A stretch of DNA of 49,210 nucleotides, taken from NCBI GenBank assembly GCA_018710845.1, contig DVJB01000067.1, positions 1 through 49,210 on the forward strand. Direction: 5' to 3'. Positions 7,708-16,800 of the stretch are shown here, piece after piece. The first letter of the stretch is position 1. Each line of letters begins with the position of its first letter. The notes under the pieces were generated by a model, which was given only the letters and a program-made list of their open reading frames with translations, was not told the DNA's origin and searched no databases. This DNA comes from Candidatus Onthomonas avicola (GTDB taxonomy: Bacteria; Bacillota; Clostridia; Oscillospirales; Oscillospiraceae). A program made the translations under genes and the position numbers.

Positions 7708-8751
7708 ATCAAAGCTTACCGCATGACTATTTTCCTGTTCCTAGTCCTGCTGGCTCTGTCCGTATGGTCCCTGTTTGTGGGTGTCATTGACGTAACGCCG
7801 GCAAGCCTGCTCTCCGGCAATTTCGAGCAGCTGGAGATCTTTCTCATCTCCCGTTTGCCCCGGCTGCTGGCTATTCTGTGCACCGGCGTGGGCATGAGCG
7901 TGGCCGGCCTCATCATGCAGCAGCTGTGCATGAACAAGTTCGTCTCTCCCACCACCGGGGCTACCATCTCCTCGGCTCAGCTGGGCATCCTGCTGGCGCT
8001 GCTGTTCCAGCCCAATTCCACCCTGTGGAGCCGGGCACTGTTCGCCTTTGCCGCCGCCATCCTGGGCACCTGGATCTTCGTGTGGTTCATCCAGCGCATC
8101 CAGTTCAAGGACGTGGTGATGGTCCCCCTGGTGGGCATCATGTTCGGCAACGTCATCGGCGGCATCACCAACTATCTGGCCTATCAGTTTGAGATGACCC
8201 AGGCCCTGTCCTCCTGGCTGGTGGGCCACTTCTCCCTGGTGGTCCGGGGCCGGTTCGAGCTGGTCTACCTGGCGGTCCCGCTGGTGATCTTGGCCTTCGT
8301 CTTTGCCAACCACTTCAACATCGTGGGCATGGGCAAGGACTTCTCCCAGAACCTGGGGGTGCACTACAACCTGGTGCTGTTCGCCGGGCTGTCTATTGCC
8401 GCCATGATCACCGCCTCGGTGGTGGTGGTCGTCGGTTCCATCTCCTACATCGGCCTCATCGTTCCCAATGTGGTGGCCATGTTCAAGGGGGACCGCATCC
8501 GGGGCACCCTGGTGGACACCGCCCTCTTCGGGGCCATCTTCGTGCTCGGGTGTGACATGATCGCCCGGTCGGTCATCGCTCCCTACGAGCTGCCCATTGA
8601 GCTCATCGTGGGCATCATCGGCAGTATCCTGTTCATCGGCCTGCTCCTCTATCGCCTGCGCCACGGCCGGAAGGCGGTGCGCCTGGGCGCGGCCCACACC
8701 GGCCCCTGCGCCGCGGCCGCCGCCCAGGGGGAAGGAGGGAACCAGTCATGA
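7708..8751 (+). CDS. yclN: Siderophore ABC permease, FecCD family (YclN-like)
   Basis: A multi-pass FecCD permease of about 347 residues. It shares with the YclN/CeuB/FatD branch the stretches SRLPRLLAIL, GLIMQQLCMNKFVSPTT, SSWLVGHFSLVVRGRFELVYL and SYIGLIVPN. It should form the membrane channel with the next gene. Start problem: the strong ribosome site AAGGGAGGAG (7692-7701) is 21 bases before the first ATG (7723) but an ideal 6 bases before ATC at 7708. Reading from ATC gives (M)KAYRMTIFLF, a natural-looking start. No ATG, GTG or TTG lies in frame between the stop at 7675 and 7723. If ATC is not used, the gene is 7723-8751. It overlaps the next gene by ATGA. Confidence 0.9.
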   Translation: MKAYRMTIFLFLVLLALSVWSLFVGVIDVTPASLLSGNFEQLEIFLISRLPRLLAILCTGVGMSVAGLIMQQLCMNKFVSPTTGATISSAQLGILLALLFQPNSTLWSRALFAFAAAILGTWIFVWFIQRIQFKDVVMVPLVGIMFGNVIGGITNYLAYQFEMTQALSSWLVGHFSLVVRGRFELVYLAVPLVILAFVFANHFNIVGMGKDFSQNLGVHYNLVLFAGLSIAAMITASVVVVVGSISYIGLIVPNVVAMFKGDRIRGTLVDTALFGAIFVLGCDMIARSVIAPYELPIELIVGIIGSILFIGLLLYRLRHGRKAVRLGAAHTGPCAAAAAQGEGGNQS

Positions 8752-9716
8752 GAACAGCAGCTTTCCGCGCCAATGTGCGCAAGCTCATCATTCTGGCGGC
8801 GCTGGCCCTGCTGGCCGCTGCGGCCTACCTGACGGTGGAGGTCAACCCCGAGTACTTCTCCTACGCCATGAGCCTGCGCGTCCCCAAGCTCATCGTCATG
8901 CTCATTGCCGCCTTTGCCATTGGGGGCGCGTCCCTGGTGTTCCAGTCCATCATCAACAACACCATCGTCACCCCCTGCCTGCTGGGGATGAACTCCCTGT
9001 ATACCCTCATCCACACGGCGGTGGTGTTCCTCGCCGGGTCGGGCAGCATCCTGGCGGTCAATGCCAACCTCTCCTTTGCGGTGGACCTGGTGATCATGGG
9101 GGTGTCTGCCACGGTGATCTACGGCTACCTGTTTAAGAAAACAAACTATAACGTGCTCTATGTGCTGCTCATCGGCACGGTGCTCACCTCCTTCTTCTCC
9201 AGCATCCAGTCCACCCTCACCCGGGTGATGGACCCCAACGAATATGACACCCTGCTCTCCACCCTGGTGGCCAGCTTCAGCAATGTCAACTCGGAGATCA
9301 TCCTCTTCTCCCTGGCGGTGCTGGCCGTCCTCATCTTTGTGCTGCGGAAAGACCTGGCCCTGCTGGATGTGCTCACCTTGGGCAAGGCCCAGGCCATCAA
9401 CCTGGGGGTGGACTATGACCGGAGCGTCCGCAGGCTGCTGCTGGGGGTGACTCTGGCCATTGCCGTGGCCACCGCTGTGGTGGGGCCCATCTCCTTTATG
9501 GGGCTGATCATCGCCAACCTGTCCCGGCAGCTGCTCAAGACCTACCGCCACAGCCAGCTGATCTTAGGCTCGATCTTCTTTGGCATGATCATCCTAGTGG
9601 CAGGGCAGCTCGTTGTGGAGCACGTCTACCACTATGCCATCCCCATCAGCGTATTTATCACCGTGGGCGGAGGAATCTACTTCCTCTATCTGCTGCTCAC
9701 CAGAAGGAGGGTTTGA
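8748..9716 (+). CDS. yclO: Siderophore ABC permease, FecCD family (YclO-like)
   Basis: A 322-residue membrane protein with about nine hydrophobic segments. It matches the shorter FecCD permeases of petrobactin/catecholate systems (YclO/CeuC/FatC): SLRVPKLIVMLIAAFAIGGA, SIINNTIVTPCLLGMNSLY and VGPISFMGLIIANLSRQLLK. It pairs with the preceding permease. Its ATG overlaps the upstream stop (8748-8751), and the ATPase gene starts 3 bases after its own stop, so the transporter is made as one unit. Confidence 0.92.
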   Translation: MRTAAFRANVRKLIILAALALLAAAAYLTVEVNPEYFSYAMSLRVPKLIVMLIAAFAIGGASLVFQSIINNTIVTPCLLGMNSLYTLIHTAVVFLAGSGSILAVNANLSFAVDLVIMGVSATVIYGYLFKKTNYNVLYVLLIGTVLTSFFSSIQSTLTRVMDPNEYDTLLSTLVASFSNVNSEIILFSLAVLAVLIFVLRKDLALLDVLTLGKAQAINLGVDYDRSVRRLLLGVTLAIAVATAVVGPISFMGLIIANLSRQLLKTYRHSQLILGSIFFGMIILVAGQLVVEHVYHYAIPISVFITVGGGIYFLYLLLTRRRV

Positions 9717-9719
9717 CCG

Positions 9720-10472
9720 ATGTTCGTGCGTGAATTGACCAAACAGTATGACGGGAAGACCGTGGTGGACGGCGTCTCCTTCGAGATTCCCAAGGGGAAA
9801 GTGCTCTCTCTCATCGGCCCCAACGGGGCGGGCAAGTCCACCGTCATGGGCATCATCTCTCGGCTCATCGCCCGGGATGCCGGGCTGGTGGACTTTGGGG
9901 GGCGGGACATCGCCAAGTGGAAGAGCAAGGAGCTCAGCAAGCGCCTGGCCATCCTCACCCAGAGCAATCAAATTCAGATGAAGCTCACCGTCCGGGAGCT
10001 GGTGGCCTTCGGCCGCTTCCCCTACACCGGGGGCCGCCTCACCGCCGGGGATGAGGCCATCATCGACCAGGCGATTTCCTACATGGAGCTGGAGGAGATG
10101 CAGGACCGGTTCATTGACGAGCTGTCCGGCGGCCAGCGCCAGCGGGCCATGATTGCCATGGTCATCGCCCAGGACACGGAGTTTGTCCTGCTGGACGAGC
10201 CCACCAACAACCTGGACATCTACCACGCCACCAACATGATGAAGATCGTCCGGCGGCTGTGCGACGAGCTGGGCAAGACGGTGATCCTGGTGCTGCACGA
10301 GATCAACTACGCCGCCTTCTACTCCGACTACATCTGCGCCTTTGTGGACGGAAAGATCGCGAAATTTGGCACGGTAAAGGAGGTGATGACCCGGGAGACA
10401 TTGTCGCGCATCTATCAGGTGGACTTTGAGATCCTGGAGATCGAAGGGAAACCCCTGTCCATCTATTACTGA
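9720..10472 (+). CDS. yclP: Siderophore ABC transporter ATPase (YclP-like)
   Basis: A 250-residue ABC ATPase with Walker A GPNGAGKS (33-40), Q-loop region LTQSNQ (79-84), signature LSGGQ (135-139), Walker B FVLLDE (155-160) and switch His in VLHEIN. Overall it closely follows YclP/CeuD, including AFGRFPYTGGRLT and SYMELEEMQDRFIDELSGGQ. It powers ferric-siderophore import through the two FecCD permeases. GAAGGAGGG at the end of the previous gene is the ribosome site. Confidence 0.93.
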   Translation: MFVRELTKQYDGKTVVDGVSFEIPKGKVLSLIGPNGAGKSTVMGIISRLIARDAGLVDFGGRDIAKWKSKELSKRLAILTQSNQIQMKLTVRELVAFGRFPYTGGRLTAGDEAIIDQAISYMELEEMQDRFIDELSGGQRQRAMIAMVIAQDTEFVLLDEPTNNLDIYHATNMMKIVRRLCDELGKTVILVLHEINYAAFYSDYICAFVDGKIAKFGTVKEVMTRETLSRIYQVDFEILEIEGKPLSIYY

Positions 10473-10511
10473 CCACCCACGTTTTCCGTACTTTTGTTAG
10501 AAAGGAATCTT

Positions 10512-11627
10512 ATGATGAAAAAAATTCTCTCCCTTGTTTTAGCTCTGGCTATGTCCCTGGCCCTGGCCGCCTGTGCGGGCGGCGACACCGGCAGTGCTGA
10601 CAGTGATGTCACCTTGGACGGTGCCGACCAGCAGACGGCAGTTTCCGACGACGAGAGCAGCGACGGCAATACGGACAGCAATATCGCCTCGGACGGTGCC
10701 AACCAGGAGGCGTCAGCTTCCGGTGATGAGAGCGGCGCCCCGTCCGAAGTCCCCGACGAGGTCACCATCACCAGCCTGAACGGCAGCGGCGAGGCGGTGG
10801 AGCTGACGGTTCCCTATGCCCCCCAGCGCATCGCCATTCTGGACATGGCCAGCCTGGACATCCTGGACGCCCTGGGCGTGGGTGACCGGGTAGTGGGTAC
10901 CGCCGACACCAGCCTGGAGTATCTCCAGGGATACATCAATGACGAGATCACCAACCTGGGCACCATCAAGGAGGCAGACCTGGAGGCGGTCATGGCCTGC
11001 GAGCCGGATGTGATCTTCATCGGCGGCCGTCTGGCCAGCTCTTACGATGCCCTGAGCGAGATTGCCCCCGTGGTCTACCTGGCCACCGATACCGAGCTGG
11101 GTGTGGTGGAGAGCGTACGGCAGAACGCCACCACCATTGCCTCCCTGTTCGGCCTGGAGGCGGAGGTAGAGGAGCTGATGGCCCAGTTTGACAGCCGTAT
11201 CCAGGCATTGGCTGAGGTAGCGGAAGGGCATACCGCCATTGTGGGGCTGGTCACCAGCGGCAGCTTCAACGTGCTGGGCAACGACGGCCGCTGCTCCATG
11301 ATCTGCCGGGAGATTGGCTATAAGAACATTGGCGTGGACGCCGATATCGACACCTCCACCCACGGAAACGAGGCATCCTTCGAGTTCATCGTGGAGCAGG
11401 ACCCAGACTACATCTTCGTCTTGGACCGTGACGCCGCCATCCAGACTGAGGGCGCCCAGCTGGCCCAGGAGGTCCTGGAGAATGAGCTGGTCATGGGCAC
11501 CCGGGCCTATCAGGACGGGCACATTGTCTACCTGTCCAGCCCCGCCGTGTGGTACACCGCCGAGGGTGGAATCACCGCCCTGGACATCATGCTTCAGGAT
11601 TTGGAGAACGTTTTGCTGTCGGAGTAA
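10512..11627 (+). CDS. yclQ: Ferric-siderophore-binding lipoprotein (YclQ-like)
   Basis: About 371 residues. A lipoprotein signal with lipobox LAAC (Cys21) is followed by an acidic Ser/Asp/Gly linker and a PBP2-type helical-backbone (TroA/FhuD class) domain starting at VPYAPQRIAILDMASLDILDALG. It captures the siderophore outside the cell for the YclNOP-like importer. The linker contains an imperfect duplication of about 25 residues (DGADQQTAVSDDESSDGN against DGANQEASASGDESGAPS). The start is ATG 10512 or 10515. AAAGGA at 10501-10506 suits either, 10515 slightly better. An in-frame TTG at 10494 has no ribosome site. The siderophore type cannot be read from sequence. Confidence 0.92.
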   Translation: MMKKILSLVLALAMSLALAACAGGDTGSADSDVTLDGADQQTAVSDDESSDGNTDSNIASDGANQEASASGDESGAPSEVPDEVTITSLNGSGEAVELTVPYAPQRIAILDMASLDILDALGVGDRVVGTADTSLEYLQGYINDEITNLGTIKEADLEAVMACEPDVIFIGGRLASSYDALSEIAPVVYLATDTELGVVESVRQNATTIASLFGLEAEVEELMAQFDSRIQALAEVAEGHTAIVGLVTSGSFNVLGNDGRCSMICREIGYKNIGVDADIDTSTHGNEASFEFIVEQDPDYIFVLDRDAAIQTEGAQLAQEVLENELVMGTRAYQDGHIVYLSSPAVWYTAEGGITALDIMLQDLENVLLSE

Positions 11628-11991
11628 CTGTCCTCAAGTCCGTTTTGACTTTGCAGATCATCCCAGAATAACCATTGATACCGCAAAGAATTGCGGTGCG
11701 ACATTTCATTCTATACGCACACGAAGTTGTGGTATATGATGCGGCAGCCGCCCAGTAGCCGGGCAGGCAAATACCGCCGGAGGGCAGCACGTGCTGCCCT
11801 CCGGCGGCCATTTTCGCCCAAAAGTACGAAAAACCGAGATTCTGAAATCACATCAGAAAAAAGACAATCTTGCGGTAAAAATAGGAAAAAGACAAAAAAG
11901 GCGGATCATCCGATTGGGATCGGTTTTCAACTATGCTCAAACTATGCTCAAGTCACCGGTTTTCAAAATCGAATTTCTTCAAAAAGTTAGA
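11628..11991. other. Intergenic region without a recognisable gene
   Basis: Between the siderophore operon and the tRNA terminator. It holds a strong palindromic hairpin (11774-11807), an AT-rich stretch (about 11815-11990) unlike the GC-rich surroundings, and a tandem pair of the 11-mer ACTATGCTCAA (11930-11940, 11941-11951). Open frames here have no ribosome site or recognisable protein. The AT-rich part next to tRNA genes could be a relic of an integrated element, but I see no second copy of a tRNA 3' end. Confidence 0.5.
11774..11814 (+). terminator. Probable terminator of the siderophore operon
   Basis: A perfect 17-bp palindromic stem (11774-11790 with 11791-11807) with no spacer bases, followed by CCATTTT. 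The T run is short, so termination may be partial. It lies about 150 bp after the yclQ-like stop. Confidence 0.55.
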
Positions 11992-12026
11992 AAACCACCG
12001 GAAAATCGCCGATTTTCCGGTGGTTT
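11992..12026 (-). terminator. Terminator of the tRNA operon
   Basis: A perfect 17-bp stem (11992-12008 with 12010-12026) built on AAACCACCGG and CCGGTGGTTT, followed leftward by TTTTCTAACTTTTT. It begins four bases after the 3' end of tRNA-fMet. Confidence 0.75.
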
Positions 12027-12030
12027 ATAG

Positions 12031-12104
<74 letters not shown>

Positions 12105-12113
12105 ATATTTCAC

Positions 12114-12197
12114 TGCCGGAGACCGGGCTCGAACCGGTACGGGATTGCTCCCACGGGATTTTAAGTCCCGGGTGTCTGCCAATTCCACCACTCCGGC
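12114..12197 (-). tRNA. tRNA-Leu (TAA)
   Basis: 84 nt, CCA not encoded. The acceptor arms GCCGGAG and CTCCGGC pair perfectly. The anticodon loop is ACTTAAAAT, and the long class II variable arm GTGGGAGCAATCCCGT is present. It is the first of two tRNAs in a leftward unit, nine bases before tRNA-fMet. Confidence 0.95.
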
Positions 12198-12222
12198 ATG
12201 GCCGTCTCTCGACTGCCTGATT

Positions 12223-12251
12223 AGTATAGCACCGGAGGGGAGGGCTGTCAA
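12223..12251 (-). promoter_or_regulatory. Promoter of the tRNA-Leu/tRNA-fMet unit
   Basis: Leftward TTGACA (12251-12246), 17 bp, TATACT (12228-12223). The predicted start lies about 20 bases before tRNA-Leu. Confidence 0.85.
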
Positions 12252-12306
12252 GCGTTTTTTTGAAAAAGTTTGGTCTGCGGCCCGGAGAAAAGCGGTAAGG
12301 TTTTTG

Positions 12307-12336
12307 TTTACAGCTGTGTCGATTCTATTGTACAAT
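12307..12336 (+). promoter_or_regulatory. Probable promoter of the SBP-lacZ operon
   Basis: TTTACA (12307-12312), 18 bp, TACAAT (12331-12336). The leader to the ATG at 12421 contains CCCGC/GCGGG around a GGCGGCCGCC core (about 12380-12404), ending just before the ribosome site. A short frame, ATG at 12348 to TAA, encodes only MRWKCHLI. Confidence 0.6.
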
Positions 12337-12420
12337 GAGTTTGTAAAATGAGGTGGAAATGCCATCTAATTTAAGTTAAGCCCGCGGGCGGCCGCCGCAG
12401 CGGGGGAGAGGAGATGCGCC

Positions 12421-13857
12421 ATGCGCAGGAAGAGACTGGCCCTGTTGCTGCTGGCCGCGGCGATGCTGGTATTGCTGGCCGGGTGCGCGCAGGGAAATCA
12501 GACTGACTTTACCGCCGAACAGCTGGAGGTCTGGATCTGGGATGAGAGCGAACGGGAGACTTGGCAGACCATCGCCGCGAGCTGGACGGAGCGGACGCGC
12601 ATTGCGGTGGAGATCACGGTCAAAGATGAGGAGAGCTACTGGGAGGATGTCTCCTCCGGTCTGCTCCCTGACCTGCTTTGGATCGACGGTGGACATCTGC
12701 AGGATTGTATCCAGAGCGGACTGCTGCTGGCCCTGGATGACCGGCTGGAGGGCTCTTCCGTCCAAATAGAAAATGATTATGAGCCGCTGCGGACCCTGTA
12801 TCAGTCCGGCGGGAGCACCTGGGCGGTGCCGAAGGACAGCCGGGTGACCGCGCTGTGGTATTCGCGCTCCATCTTCGACAGCCGGCAGATGGACTACCCG
12901 GACGAGACGTGGACTTGGCAGGATGTATATGAGGCGGCGCGGGAGCTGACCAACCGTGGCAGCGGCCTGTACGGCTTTGTGCTAAATCAGACGGACACGG
13001 CCAACGGCTGGTATAACCTGGTCTACTCCGCCGGCGGCGCGATTCTGCGCGTGGACGAGTCCGGCGTGTCCGCTGCCGCCTGGGACGACGGGCAGACGCT
13101 GGCGGCCATGGAACTGCTGGCCGGCCTGATCGCGGACACCATGCCCAGCCAGCCCACCATGGCCCAGCAGGGGACGATGGAGCTGTTCACCTCCGGACAC
13201 GCGGCGATGGTGCTGCTCGACAGCGATCAGGCGCTGGAGCTGCTCTCGCAGGGCGGATCGAGCCAGTGGGCCTGCACTGTGCTGCCCTACTGGGACCAGG
13301 ATGGCAGCGGCGACTGCGGCGAGGGAGAGCGGGCCGCCGTTCTGGATGGGACCGGCTGGGCTATCTCCGGCCGATGCGAGGACCCCAACGCCGCCTTTGA
13401 CCTGCTCGAGGCCTTTGCCGGCCAGACCGGACAGGAGGCGCAGGTGAGCGCCGGCATCGCCCTGCCCGCCGTCTCCGGATTGCAGGAGACCTGGGAGGAG
13501 ACAATCTGGACGGGCGCGCTCGCGCCATATCGCACGATGTTGGAGAGTGCTCTGCTGGTCCAGACGCCCCGGCAGGCTGCGGGCCAGACCTGGGAGGATT
13601 ACGCGATGGAGACCACGCTTTACACCGCCTGGAATAACCCAGACACGATGGGGGAGATGCTCGCCGAGCAGCAGACCTATACCGCCTCAGAGCTGTCGGG
13701 GGCGTCTGCCCCGGCGGATGCGGCGGGACAGGATGCCGGGACGGATGAAGATACATCACAGAGCACCCAGACGGATGGAGATCCGGCACAGAGCGCGGAG
13801 AGCTCCGCTCCGGAGGACGGAACGGACAGTGCGGAGAGTGGGGAGGATACGCCATGA
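12421..13857 (+). CDS. Extracellular solute-binding lipoprotein (carbohydrate ABC type)
   Basis: A 478-residue protein with a lipoprotein signal, lipobox LAGC (Cys22), and a family-1 sugar-binding fold. Features include LLPDLLWIDGGHLQDCIQSG, a hinge-region WAVPKDSRVTALWYSRSIF, and YGFVLNQTDTANGWYNLVYS. It should bind an oligosaccharide outside the membrane. Two oddities stand out. No permease or ATPase gene lies in the window, so it must share a transporter encoded elsewhere. Also, the last 60 or so residues (after TASELSGASAPAD) are an acidic Ser/Thr/Asp/Gln tail, unusual for this family. GGGGGAGAGGAG precedes the ATG. The stop overlaps the lacZ start (ATGA), which suggests the ligand is a beta-galactoside, though this is inferred from context. 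Confidence 0.82.
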   Translation: MRRKRLALLLLAAAMLVLLAGCAQGNQTDFTAEQLEVWIWDESERETWQTIAASWTERTRIAVEITVKDEESYWEDVSSGLLPDLLWIDGGHLQDCIQSGLLLALDDRLEGSSVQIENDYEPLRTLYQSGGSTWAVPKDSRVTALWYSRSIFDSRQMDYPDETWTWQDVYEAARELTNRGSGLYGFVLNQTDTANGWYNLVYSAGGAILRVDESGVSAAAWDDGQTLAAMELLAGLIADTMPSQPTMAQQGTMELFTSGHAAMVLLDSDQALELLSQGGSSQWACTVLPYWDQDGSGDCGEGERAAVLDGTGWAISGRCEDPNAAFDLLEAFAGQTGQEAQVSAGIALPAVSGLQETWEETIWTGALAPYRTMLESALLVQTPRQAAGQTWEDYAMETTLYTAWNNPDTMGEMLAEQQTYTASELSGASAPADAAGQDAGTDEDTSQSTQTDGDPAQSAESSAPEDGTDSAESGEDTP

Positions 13858-16800
13858 ACAAAACGGACGTCGATGTTCCCTGGCGGACTCCCGGCTTCTT
13901 TGCCGAGGGCTGCCTTCCGCCCTACTCGGGGCACACCTGTTACCCGGACCGGGCGGCGGCGCGGCGGGGACGGGAGAGCAATCCCCTGCGCTGCAGCCTG
14001 AACGGTGTCTGGCGGTTCCACTACGCCCGCAATCCGGCGCAGGCGGTGCCCGGATTCTGGACGGAGGAGTTTGACTGCGGCGGCTGGGAGTACATCCGGG
14101 TGCCCGGCCATATCCAGCTCCAGGGCCACGGCAGGCCGCAGTATGTCAACGTGCAGTACCCTTGGGACGGATGGGAGGCGGTCCCGCGCGGCCGCGCCCC
14201 GGAGCGGGAAAACCCGGTGGGGAGCTACGTCCGCACCTTTCGCCTGCCAAAGGAGATGGAGGGGATGCGCGTCTGCATCTCCTTCCAGGGGGTGGAGAGC
14301 GCCTTCGCCCTCTGGCTCAACGGGCGCTATGTCGGCTGCGCCGCAGACAGCTTTGCCGCCCATGATTTCGAGCTGACGGAGCATCTGCGCCCCGGAGAGA
14401 ACCGCCTGGCTGTCCGGGTCTGGCAGTGGAATCCCGGCAGCTGGCTGGAGGACCAGGACTTTTTCCGCTTCTCCGGCATCTACCGCGACGTCTATCTCTA
14501 TGCCTGCCCGGCGGTCCACCTGCGCGACCTCGCGCTGCGGCCCGCCCTTTCAGATGACTTTGGAACGGGAACCCTGGGCGTCCGCTGCGCGCTAGAGGGC
14601 GGACCGTGGCGGGTGGAGGCAGTCCTCTCCCGCAGGGGGGAGGAGCTACACCGGGAGACGTTCTCCGGTGACGGGGCGGAGCTGTCCTTCTCCTGGCAGG
14701 TGGAGCGGCCCGACCTCTGGTCGGCGGAGGCGCCCAACCTCTACGATCTGGAGCTGACCCTCTCAGACGCCGCGGGCCGGGTGACAGAATACGTCCCGGA
14801 GACGCTCGGCTTCCGCCGCTTTGAGCTGCGAGACGGCCTGATGCGGCTGAACGGGAAACGCATCGTCTTCTGCGGCGCGAACCGGCACGACTTTACCTGC
14901 GACCGGGGCCGCGCGGTGACGGAGCGGGAGATCGAGCGCGACCTTATTACCATGAAGCGCAACAACATCAACGCCGTGCGCACCAGCCACTATACGAATT
15001 CCCAGGTGCTCTACGGCCTCTGTGACAGGCTCGGTCTGTACGTCCTGGCGGAGAACAATCTGGAGAGCCACGGCACCTGGTCCCTCCCGGAGAGCGGACC
15101 TGCCCTCCCGGGGGACGACGAGACCTGGCTGCCCCTCCTGCTCGACCGGGTGGAGCGCACCTATCACCGCGAGAAGAACCACCCCTCCATCCTGATCTGG
15201 TCCTGCGGGAACGAGTCCTTCGGCGGACGGGTGATCTGGGAGATGTCCCAGCGCTTCCGCGCCCTGGACGACAGCCGCCTGGTCCACTATGAGGGCATCT
15301 TCCACGACCGGCGCTATCCGGACACCTCTGACATGGAGAGCCAGATGTACCCCTCCGTCGCCGCCATCCGCACCTTTTTGCGCGAGCGGCCGGAAAAGCC
15401 CTTCCTCTGCTGCGAGTACAGCCACGCGATGGGCAATTCCTGCGGCGGAATGCACCACTACACCCGGCTCGCCGAGGAGGAGCCGCGCTACCAGGGCGGG
15501 TTTCTCTGGGATTTCATTGACCAGACCCTCCGCACGCGTGACCCCTTCGGCCGCGAGACGCTGGCCTACGGCGGCGACTTCGGTGAGCGGCCGACAGACG
15601 GCAACTTCAGCGGCAACGGTCTCTGCTTTGGCGACGGCTCGGAGAGCCCCAAGATGCAGGAGGTCAAGTACAATTACCAGCCCATCCGTATCACCGTGAC
15701 GGGGGACAGGGCGGAGGTCTGGAACAAGCAGCTCTTCACCGGCACGGAGGTCTACGACGCCCGCCTCACCGTCGCGCGAGACGGGGCGGAGATTGCCCGG
15801 GTGGACCTGGACCCGATCTCCGTCCCGCCGCTGGGCCGGGCGGAGATCGCCCTGCCCCTGCCCGACTGCTCCGAGCCGGGGGAGTGGGCAGCGACGCTCT
15901 CCTTCCACTTGAGACAGGATACGGCGTGGGCGCCGCGCGGTCATGAGGTGGCCTTTGGTCAGGGGGTCTGGCGGGTGGACGCGCCCGCGCAGCCCCTGCC
16001 GGCGGGGACGCTGGAGGTGGTCGAGGGGGACTTCAACCTCGGCGTGCGCGGCGAGGGCTTTGACTGCCTCTTCCGCCGGGTGACGGGGGAGCTGATCTCC
16101 TACCGCTGGGCGGGACGGGAGCTGCTGCGCGAGCCGCCGCGGCCCAATTTCTGGCGCGCCCCGACGGACAACGACCGCGGCTACCGCTTTGGGCAGCAAC
16201 TCGGCGCCTGGAAGCTCGCCTCGGAGTACGCCGCCGCGGAGGATAGCTGCCGTGTAGAGCGCGGCGCGGACTGGGTGCGCGTGGCCGGGACCTACCGCCT
16301 GCCCGGCGTGGAGGCCGAATGCGCGTTTTCTTACACCGTCCTGGCGGACGGGACGGTGCGCGTCGCGCTGGACTGGCCGGGGAAAGAGGGCCTGCCCCCC
16401 ATGCCGGAGTTTGGGATGCTGCTCCAGACAGACGCGGACTTTTCCCAGCTCGACTGGTACGGGCGCGGCCCGGCGGAGTGCTACTGCGACCGCGACCAGG
16501 GCGCGCGCCTGGGCATCTGGCATTCGACGGTGACCGGCGAGGTGACCCCCTATCCCCGCCCGCAGGAGTGCGGCAGCCGCACCGGCGTGCGGTGGATGTC
16601 GGTGACCGACCGGCGCGGGCACGGCCTGCGCCTGGAAGGGGAGGGGATGGAGTGCTCCGCCCTGCCCTACACCCCCGCCCAGCTGGAGCCGGCCGCCCAT
16701 CACTGGGAGCTGCCGCCCGTCTTCCAGACGGTGCTGCGCCCGGCGGCGGCGCGCATGGGCGTCGGCGGGGACGACAGCTGGGGCGCCTGGCCGCTGGAGG

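Noticed and set aside
11691-12030. Two overlapping small frames before the tRNAs
   Set aside because: No ribosome site. They cross the operon terminator and the tRNA terminator, and neither encodes a recognisable protein.
12348-12371. Leader peptide before the sugar-binding lipoprotein
   Set aside because: Eight codons without a clear ribosome site and without the runs of one amino acid expected in an attenuator peptide.
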